From: Streptomyces sp. Je 1-332
Lineage (GTDB): Bacteria > Actinomycetota > Actinomycetes > Streptomycetales > Streptomycetaceae
Length of the DNA: 64,000 nucleotides
Assembly (NCBI RefSeq): GCF_040730185.1
Contig: NZ_CP160402.1
Location: 1,426,001-1,490,000, forward strand
Direction of reading: 5' to 3'
Below the pieces are notes generated by a model. It was not told the origin of the DNA, did not search any database, and worked only from the letters and a program-made list of their open reading frames with translations. The translations under genes were made by a program, and so were the position numbers. Shown here piece after piece: positions 58,718 to 64,000 of the stretch (positions are counted from its first letter, which is position 1; the number at the start of each line of letters is the position of its first letter).

Positions 58718-59680
58718 TCACGTCACGTCGTCGAAACCGTTTACCCGGTCTCGCTTCGCTCCGTCGCCGCTCGCCTGCTCGGGCAGCGCCCTGTTCGCGG
58801 ACACGGGCTCGATCTCGCCGACGTCCTCGGGCGTGAGGTCCAGCTCGGACGCCTCGTCGTCATCGGGCTTGGCCGCCTCGATCCTGGCCTTGCGCCGGTC
58901 GTTCAGGAGCGAGAAGGCGGTGGCCGCGAAGTAGAGCACCCAGATCGGTCCGGCGAGGGCCATCATGGTCAGCGGGTCCGTGCTGGGCGTCGCCACGGCC
59001 GCGAAGACCGTGATGCCCATGATCATGCCGCGCCACCAGCCGAGCATGCGCTTGCCGGTGATGACTCCGGTGAGGTTGAGCATCACCAGGAGCAGCGGCA
59101 GCTCGAAGGAGAGACCGAAGACGACCACCATGCGCGTGACCAGGTCGATCAGCTCATCCAGCGGCAGCTGGTTGTCGACGCCGCCGGGTGAGAACTCAAG
59201 GAGCACGCGCGCCATCGTCGGCAGCGTCTTGTACGCGAAGAACGCGCCGCCCATGAACAGCGGGAAGCCCGCGCCCACGAACGCGTACGCGTACTTCTTC
59301 TCGCTCTTGTGCAGACCGGGCGCGATGAAGGCCCACAGCTGGTACAGCCAGATCGGCGACGCGAGCACCACACCGGCCATCAGTGAGATCTTCAGGGCGA
59401 GCGTGAACGGCGTGATCAGACCGTTCAGCACGATGCGCGCGCAGGTCTCCTCGCCGCCCTTGTCCGCCAGCTCGGCGAAGCTCGACTCGCACCCTACGGA
59501 GCTCAGGATCGGGTTCGTGAAGAACTCGATGATGTCCTTGTAGAAGAAGGCAGCGACGATCGCGACGACGATGATGGCCAGCACGGCCTTCGCGAGCCGG
59601 TTGCGCAGCTCGCGCAGGTGCTCCGCAAGCGGCATCCGCCCCTCGGGATCCTGTTCCTTCTTGCGGGCAGACTTGAGCAA
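58718..59680 (-). CDS. tatC: Twin-arginine translocase subunit TatC
   Basis: A 320-residue protein with six membrane helices. The N-terminal signal-recognition stretch MPLAEHLRELRNRLAKAVLA holds the conserved glutamate. LYQLWAFIAPGLHKSEKKYA and the later helix FGLSFELPLLLVML match TatC. It binds RR signal peptides and forms the translocase with TatA. The C-terminus is an acidic tail of about 60 residues, a typical actinobacterial extension. The start is TTG with AGGAC upstream. One Tat client candidate is at 2587-3819. Confidence 0.97.
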   Translation of the reverse strand: MLKSARKKEQDPEGRMPLAEHLRELRNRLAKAVLAIIVVAIVAAFFYKDIIEFFTNPILSSVGCESSFAELADKGGEETCARIVLNGLITPFTLALKISLMAGVVLASPIWLYQLWAFIAPGLHKSEKKYAYAFVGAGFPLFMGGAFFAYKTLPTMARVLLEFSPGGVDNQLPLDELIDLVTRMVVVFGLSFELPLLLVMLNLTGVITGKRMLGWWRGMIMGITVFAAVATPSTDPLTMMALAGPIWVLYFAATAFSLLNDRRKARIEAAKPDDDEASELDLTPEDVGEIEPVSANRALPEQASGDGAKRDRVNGFDDVT

Positions 59681-59727
59681 CCCACGTCCTCATCTCGTGC
59701 GGCAGGCCGGCCGTCGCCGGCCTTGGA

Positions 59728-60021
59728 TCAGCGCTGAGTGGTGCTGTCGGTGGGCTCGGTGACCGGGCGGGAGCTGGATACGTCGCCGGGCGCGGCCTGG
59801 ATGGTGCGCTGCTGAGCGGCGGAAGGGTCGCCGGGCGGGTCGGCCGGGGCGGCTTCGTCCTTCTTGCCGTCCGACTTCATCGCCTTGGCCTCGCTCTTGA
59901 GGATGCGCGCGGACTTGCCGAGCGACCGGGCCATGTCGGGAAGCTTCTTCGCGCCGAACAGCAGAATGACAACGACGAGAATGAGAATGATCTCGGGGGC
60001 GCCGATCTTTCCGGAAAACAT
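59728..60021 (-). CDS. tatA: Twin-arginine translocase subunit TatA
   Basis: A 97-residue TatA: short periplasmic end, membrane helix [20 protein letters not shown] with the FGxxKLP hinge, amphipathic helix ([18 protein letters not shown]), then a polar disordered tail. Together with TatC it exports folded proteins. The tatC start is 48 bp downstream. No tatB-like gene is seen. Confidence 0.97.
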   Translation of the reverse strand: MFSGKIGAPEIILILVVVILLFGAKKLPDMARSLGKSARILKSEAKAMKSDGKKDEAAPADPPGDPSAAQQRTIQAAPGDVSSSRPVTEPTDSTTQR

Positions 60022-60270
60022 ACGTCTTTACCTTCTCACCGAGGCGGCAGGGGCGGGGCTGGCGGACAGGTCGGACCTGCTGTCCGGCCACCGTGCTGAC
60101 AGCGATCGTAACGCTCGGGGGTGAACGCAGGGCAATCCCTGTGCGTACCCCCAGTTGCGGCCCGCGCCTCGCCTGCCGGGCTACGTCAGCAGCGTACCTT
60201 CCGGACTGGGGAAGTTGACAGGCCGCGGTGTCGATGCGCGTCTCATGGGCATCGAGCTCGGGCACAGGCC
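60022..60270. other. 249-bp gap between tatA and the small membrane gene
   Basis: No gene is supported. It should contain the tatA promoter or leader. No strong hairpin or operator is evident. Confidence 0.4.
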
Positions 60271-60468
60271 CTAGGGGACATCCCGGCTCGCGCGGGCCAC
60301 GCCCGTCGCCGCCGCCTCGAGATCCTCCGCCGCGCGGTTGATCCGCTGCGTGGTCCGCGTCACTTGAGTGCTGAGGCGCTGCGCCTCGATGAAGACCCGA
60401 ATCGCCAGTACGCCGAGCACGGCGAGGCCACAGAACCCCGCGGCAATCGCCAGCATCGCCCAGAACAT
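60271..60468 (-). CDS. Small single-pass membrane protein, 65 aa
   Basis: A helix MLAIAAGFCGLAVLGVLAIR is followed by about 40 polar residues with coiled-coil character (LSTQVTRTTQRINRAAEDLE). It resembles the DUF948-type class of small anchored proteins. It sits 9 bp after the zinc-ribbon gene on the same strand, likely in the pafBC operon. Function is unknown. Confidence 0.7.
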   Translation of the reverse strand: MFWAMLAIAAGFCGLAVLGVLAIRVFIEAQRLSTQVTRTTQRINRAAEDLEAAATGVARASRDVP

Positions 60469-60477
60469 GCGCCGAGC

Positions 60478-60744
60478 CTAGACGGTCGAGTGCAGACGCA
60501 GGGTCCGCACCCCGCCGCCGGTGAGCAGTTCGACGATGCGCTCGCCCGCGGGCTTGCGCACGGCGTTGCCGCATTCCGGGCAGGTGAACGAGTAGAAGGT
60601 GGTGCGGGCCGAGGCACCGATGGCCAACCGCAGGGCGCCCGCGGAGAGTTCGAAGCAGGCGCGGCAGTCGGGGCAGGCGGCCTTGAAGAGCACAGGGGCG
60701 ATTCTCGACATTCCGGGAATCTCGGACATAAGGCTGGTGTTCAA
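60478..60744 (-). CDS. Small zinc-ribbon protein, 88 aa
   Basis: Two CxxC pairs, ACPDCRAC and TCPECG, separated by 38 residues including a basic strand, form a probable zinc ribbon. The C-terminal ERIVELLTGGGVRTLRLH is conserved-looking. The start is taken as TTG at 60744, with AGGAG nine bases before and 4-bp overlap with the pafC stop. An ATG at 60729 is the alternative. It probably belongs to the pafBC operon. Function is unknown. Confidence 0.7.
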   Translation of the reverse strand: MNTSLMSEIPGMSRIAPVLFKAACPDCRACFELSAGALRLAIGASARTTFYSFTCPECGNAVRKPAGERIVELLTGGGVRTLRLHSTV

Positions 60745-61739
60745 CGCCCTTGCTCCTGCCTGCCGTACGACCCGCCGGGGTGTTCGTCCTGCTCGTCATA
60801 CGCCGCCAGGGCCTCGCGTGCCGCCAGCCGTGCGCTGTCCGCGAGCGCCGCCGGGGAGACGATGTGCCCGTCCCCGCCGAGCCGCAGCGCGAGCCTGCGC
60901 AGTGACGTGGGGTCCGGGGTGCGCAGCGTGATCCGCAGGCCGCCGTCGGGCAGTTCCTCCGCGCTGTCGTGGGGGTAGTACTCGGCGACCCAGCGGCCGC
61001 CGGGGCCGACCTCGATGACCACCTCGGGGTCCTCCGCCGCGGGCTGCACGAGCCCCTCGGAGAGATCACGCAGCTCGACCTCGGGCGGCGCGGACGGCTC
61101 GTCCAGGATCCTGATCTCGGCCACCCGGTCGAGGCGGAAGGTGCGGCGCGCCTCGGAGAGGTAGCACCACGCCTCCATGTACGTGTGCCCGACGGCGAAG
61201 AGGCGGATCGGGTCGACCTCGCGCTCGGTCAGCTCGTCGCGCGCCGGTGAGTAGTAGCGCAGCCATAGCCTGCGGCGCTCGGAGATGGCGCGGTCGACGT
61301 CGGCGAAGACACCGCCCTCGGACTCGAAGGTCACCGAGAGCCGCGCGCTGGCGCCCGCGTTCTCGCCGGCCGCCGTCTCCAGCTTCGCGGTGGCGCGCAC
61401 CAGCGCCTGCCGGTCGCTCTCGCGCAGCCCCGGGAGCGTGGAGACCGCGCGGGCGGCCACCAGGAGCGCGGTGGCCTCGTCGGCGGCGAGCCGCAGGGGG
61501 GCCGCCACGTCGTCCGGGTTGTGCCACCAGATGCGGTCGCCGTCGGTGTCGATGTCCAGGAGGTCGCCGCCGCGGAAACTGGTCCCGCACAGTGGCAGTA
61601 CGTCCAGGTCGGAGATCAGCTCGTCCTCGGTGATCCCGAAGGCACGGGCGACGTCCTGCACGTGGGCGCCGGGGCGCTCGCGCAGATAGGTCACCAGGGA
61701 GAGCATCCGCCGGGTCTGGTCGATGGCGTTCGAGGCCAT
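60741..61739 (-). CDS. pafC: PafC, WYL-domain transcription factor subunit
   Basis: A 332-residue protein: N-terminal wHTH (QDVARAFGITEDELISDLDV), WYL domain (RLWLRYYSPARDEL, VDPIRLFAVGHTYMEAWCYL) and WCX tail. With PafB it forms a heterodimeric regulator that activates the mycobacterial SOS-independent DNA-damage response. WYL domains may bind single-stranded DNA as a signal. It starts 16 bp after the pafB stop. Confidence 0.93.
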   Translation of the reverse strand: MASNAIDQTRRMLSLVTYLRERPGAHVQDVARAFGITEDELISDLDVLPLCGTSFRGGDLLDIDTDGDRIWWHNPDDVAAPLRLAADEATALLVAARAVSTLPGLRESDRQALVRATAKLETAAGENAGASARLSVTFESEGGVFADVDRAISERRRLWLRYYSPARDELTEREVDPIRLFAVGHTYMEAWCYLSEARRTFRLDRVAEIRILDEPSAPPEVELRDLSEGLVQPAAEDPEVVIEVGPGGRWVAEYYPHDSAEELPDGGLRITLRTPDPTSLRRLALRLGGDGHIVSPAALADSARLAAREALAAYDEQDEHPGGSYGRQEQGR

Positions 61740-61755
61740 GGTCTGTATATCCCCC

Positions 61756-62709
61756 TCAGCCCTTGGCCACGGCGCGCAGCCGGTCCACCACGTCGGCCCG
61801 CAGCTCGGCGGGGCCGATCACCACCACGTCGGGCCCGAACTCCACCAGCCAGGCGTCGAGCCCGTGCCCGTACGGAATCTCCAACTCGTCCCACCCCTCG
61901 CCCAGTTCACGTATATGGGCGGCCTTGGCGCGCAGCGGGTAGCCCGCGCCCGTCCGCAGCCGGATCAGGGCGGAGCGGTCGGCGCTCTCCCCCGCCCAGC
62001 TCGCGACGGTCTCGCGCACCGTGACCACATCGGGGATGTCGGCGGTGAACTTGCCGGCGCGGGCGCGGACCTTCCCGGTGATGCGGGAGAGCCTGAAGAC
62101 GCGCTCGGCGCCTCGGTCACGGTCCCAGCCCGCGAGGTACCAGTGACCGCGCCAGCACTCGAGCGCCCACGGCTCGACGTGGCGCTGCTCGGGGCGGGCG
62201 GCGGTGGCCTTGCGGTAGTCGAAGACGACGGGGCGGCGGTCGCGGCAGGCGAGCATCAGCGGCTCGAAGGACGCCTCGTGCACGGGGATGCGCGGTTCGA
62301 GCGCACTGTGCGTCCCGTACGGGTCGACGTCCTCCGGCAGGCCGGCGGCGCGCAGCTTCTGCAGGGCGCCGCTGGCGGCTCCGGCGAGCCTGGCCTGCTG
62401 CCAGACCTTGGCCGCGAGGCCGAGCGCGGCGGCTTCCTCGGCGTCGATGGTGATGGGCGGCAGGCGGTTGCTGTCGCGGCGGGCGAGGTAGCCCACCTCG
62501 CCGTCGAGATTCTCCACCGTCTCGATGACCAGGCCGAGTTCACGCAGATCGTCCTTGTCGCGCTCGAACATCCGGTTGAAGGAGTCGTCGGACCCCGCCT
62601 CCAGATAGGCCTCGATGGACTCGCGCAGTTCGCGCTTGCTGAGCGGCCGCCGCGTCCCGAGCAGACACAGCGCCAGGTTCATCAGCCGCTCGGCCTTGGC
62701 AATGGCCAT
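61756..62709 (-). CDS. pafB: PafB, WYL-domain transcription factor subunit
   Basis: A 317-residue partner of PafC with the same architecture: wHTH at RPLSKRELRESIEAYLEAGS, WYL core (RRPVVFDYRKA, VEPWALECWRGHWYLAGWDR) and WCX tail. It begins the leftward operon pafB-pafC-(zinc ribbon)-(small membrane protein). The proteasome accessory gene pafA, usually adjacent, probably lies just outside the right edge, beyond the FKBP genes (inference). A hairpin terminator between this gene and the FKBP gene marks a transcription boundary. Confidence 0.93.
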   Translation of the reverse strand: MAIAKAERLMNLALCLLGTRRPLSKRELRESIEAYLEAGSDDSFNRMFERDKDDLRELGLVIETVENLDGEVGYLARRDSNRLPPITIDAEEAAALGLAAKVWQQARLAGAASGALQKLRAAGLPEDVDPYGTHSALEPRIPVHEASFEPLMLACRDRRPVVFDYRKATAARPEQRHVEPWALECWRGHWYLAGWDRDRGAERVFRLSRITGKVRARAGKFTADIPDVVTVRETVASWAGESADRSALIRLRTGAGYPLRAKAAHIRELGEGWDELEIPYGHGLDAWLVEFGPDVVVIGPAELRADVVDRLRAVAKG

Positions 62710-62776
62710 CGACGCCCTTTCTCAACAGTGCTTCCGACCGCCGACCGTACCGCCCCGGGGTGTCGTGGGAAAAGCC

Positions 62777-62806
62777 GAGGCCCATGCCGGAACCGGCATG
62801 GGCCTC
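62777..62806. terminator. Terminator after the FKBP gene
   Basis: Perfect 14-base arms (GAGGCCCATGCCGG and complement) enclose AA. It lies 84 bp beyond the FKBP stop and before pafB. Confidence 0.88.
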
Positions 62807-62834
62807 GAGGGACAGGTCTGATCAGACCCTGTCC

Positions 62835-62878
62835 TCGGACATCGCGCAGTCGTCGCTCGGACGTCGCGCAGTCGTCGC
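62835..62878. repeat. 22-bp direct repeat, two copies
   Basis: TCGGACATCGCGCAGTCGTC followed by GC (62835-62856) repeats with one change at 62857-62878. It is in the 3' region of the FKBP gene transcript, between the stop codon and the terminator. Confidence 0.75.
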
Positions 62879-62889
62879 TCGGTCGTCTC

Positions 62890-63273
62890 TCAGACGGCGA
62901 CGAGGTCGCAGACGAAGATCAGCGTCTCGCCGGGGGCGATACGGCCGCCACCGGCGCCGCGCTCGCCGTACGCCAGGTGCGAGGGGATGGTCAGCTTGCG
63001 GCGGCCGCCGACCTTCATGCCCTGGACACCCTGGTCCCAGCCTGCGATGACCTGACCGGCGCCCAGCTGGAACGCGAGCGGGTTGCCGCGGTTCCAGGAG
63101 GCGTCGAACTCTTCACCGGTGGAGAAGGAAACTCCCACGTAGTGGACCTGCACGGTGTCGCCGGCCTTGGCCTCCGGGCCGTCGCCCTCCCAGATGTCCA
63201 CGATCTCGAGGTCGGTGGGGACCGGGCCGTCGGGGAAGTCGATCTCGGGCTTGTCGATGCTCACGTTGCTCAT
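62890..63273 (-). CDS. Cytoplasmic FKBP-type peptidyl-prolyl isomerase, 127 aa
   Basis: A single FKBP domain: VQVHYVGVSFSTGEEFDASW, LGAGQVIAGWDQGVQGMKVG and the end PSHLAYGERGAGGGRIAPGE. The residues lining the catalytic pocket (Y, F, D, W, Y in the usual order) are present. No signal sequence. It isomerises Xaa-Pro bonds and may bind FK506. GGAG precedes the ATG closely. The next gene on the same strand is a second FKBP, suggesting one operon. Confidence 0.95.
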   Translation of the reverse strand: MSNVSIDKPEIDFPDGPVPTDLEIVDIWEGDGPEAKAGDTVQVHYVGVSFSTGEEFDASWNRGNPLAFQLGAGQVIAGWDQGVQGMKVGGRRKLTIPSHLAYGERGAGGGRIAPGETLIFVCDLVAV

Positions 63274-63310
63274 GCTCCTGCTTTGATACGAATGGCCAGC
63301 TGGGACAGTG

Positions 63311-64000
63311 TTACATCTTCGCGAGGATGTCCACGGTGAAGACCAGCGTGGAGTCCTTCTTGATGGGGCTGCCCTGCGGCGGCTGGTCGCCGTACCCGAG
63401 CTTCGGGGGGACGACGACCAGGACGCGGCTGCCGACCTTCTTGCCGGTCAGGCCCTGCGCCCAGCCCTTGACGACCTGCGCCAGCTGGAACGAGGCCAGC
63501 TCGTTCCTCTTGTACGAGGAGTCGAACTCCTTGCCGTCGGCCCACAGCACGCCCTTGTACTGGCACAGGAGGCTGTCGGTCTCCTTGATCTCCTCGCCGT
63601 CGCCCTCGAGGATGTAGTTCGCCACGAGCTTCTTCGGGGCGTCCTTCTTCGGGACGTCGATCGAGGGGGCCTTGCCGTCCGTGTTCGTGCCGACCTTGGG
63701 CAGGTCGATGTTGGACTGCGCGACCTCCTTGCCCTTGGCCGAGCTCTTGGAGCTGAACGTGCCCACCAGATCGACGACGAAGACCAGCGTGTCGTCGCCC
63801 TTGATGCCCGCCTGCTTGTTGCCCTCGGTGCCGTAACCCATCTTCGGCGGGATCGCGAGCTCCACACGGCTGTCGAGCTTCTTGCCGACCAGGGCCTGGT
63901 CCCAGCCGGGGATGACCTGAGCGGTGCCGATCGGGAAGACGGTGGGGTTACCGCGGTCGTACGAGTTGTCGAAGACCTTGGCCGTCGCCCAGATCTGGCC
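63311..64000 (-). CDS. Tandem FKBP-type PPIase (5' part beyond window)
   Basis: The frame is open to base 64000, so the N-terminus is missing. The visible 229 residues hold the last three-quarters of one FKBP domain (VFDNSYDRGNP, AQVIPGWDQALVGKKLDSRV, PPKMGYGTEGNKQ) and a complete second one (EFDSSYKRNELASFQ, VVKGWAQGLTGKKVGSRV, PPKLGYGDQPPQGS). Secreted lipoprotein FKBPs of this two-domain kind are common in Streptomyces. The signal peptide would be on the missing side. The stop codon lies 38 bp before the next FKBP start. In the second domain, position F/W of the pocket (VKGWAQGL) seems kept. Confidence 0.9.
   Translation of the reverse strand, partial: GQIWATAKVFDNSYDRGNPTVFPIGTAQVIPGWDQALVGKKLDSRVELAIPPKMGYGTEGNKQAGIKGDDTLVFVVDLVGTFSSKSSAKGKEVAQSNIDLPKVGTNTDGKAPSIDVPKKDAPKKLVANYILEGDGEEIKETDSLLCQYKGVLWADGKEFDSSYKRNELASFQLAQVVKGWAQGLTGKKVGSRVLVVVPPKLGYGDQPPQGSPIKKDSTLVFTVDILAKM

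Overview
The window is GC-rich actinobacterial DNA. Dense short intergenic gaps, GTG and TTG starts, leaderless promoters with a TAnnnT hexamer just before the start codon, a conservon operon and bld/nsd-type regulators all point to a Streptomyces chromosome. Gene content and order (pheST, infC-rpmI-rplT, glnA4, opuA, conservon 9, helY-tatCA-pafCB) match, as far as I remember it, the core-chromosome stretch numbered about SCO1590 to SCO1640 in S. coelicolor. That synteny is from memory and was not computed.

Layout. 1-2.3 kb: a MocR-type regulator facing an EamA exporter, with overlapping start codons. 2.3-5.9 kb: DUF1918 protein, Tat-exported GHL10 hydrolase, 3-hydroxybutyryl-CoA dehydrogenase, small membrane protein, NUDIX hydrolase. 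5.9-8.8 kb: an NsdA-like TPR regulator and a SpoIIE-type phosphatase. 9-17 kb: the translation block pheS-pheT, a PAS sensor kinase, a SpoU-type rRNA methyltransferase and the infC-rpmI-rplT operon. infC starts at ATC and follows a terminator-like leader. 17-23 kb: DUF1844 and SseB proteins, an IS110-family element inserted in a GC-rich tandem repeat, and a mycosin protease with a membrane partner. 23-27 kb: an alanine-racemase-fold enzyme, a DUF2510 membrane protein and a secreted HAD phosphatase.

27-34 kb is a gamma-glutamylation pathway for ethanolamine: an SDR, an aldehyde dehydrogenase and a GlnA4-type glutamine synthetase run leftward. A FadR/GntR regulator, an APC permease and a PuuD-type hydrolase run rightward. 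Paired direct repeats in the 77-bp promoter gap are candidate operators. 34-42 kb is accessory: LysR regulator with TDT transporter, BtuF-like protein, XRE-cupin regulator, beta-propeller-like secreted protein, phospholipase A2, a small LuxR regulator, a 392-bp MITE-like IS derivative and three small secreted cationic proteins.

42-49 kb holds a glycine-betaine ABC transporter whose permease is fused to two substrate-binding domains, a PolA-like 5'-3' exonuclease, an iron-box-controlled siderophore-interacting protein, a duplicated Streptomyces repeat, a GNAT acetyltransferase and an RluA pseudouridine synthase. 49.9-54.5 kb is a complete conservon (rarA-E/cvn9), whose P450 lacks the K-helix EXXR. 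54.9-64 kb is the block helY-dagK-tatC-tatA-(two small genes)-pafC-pafB, followed by two FKBP-type PPIase genes, the last running off the right edge.

No tRNA or rRNA gene, CRISPR array, prophage or antibiotic cluster was seen. The items most worth following are the IS110 element with its structured 5' non-coding region, the MITE-like element, the leaders of infC and opuA, and the small secreted protein trio.
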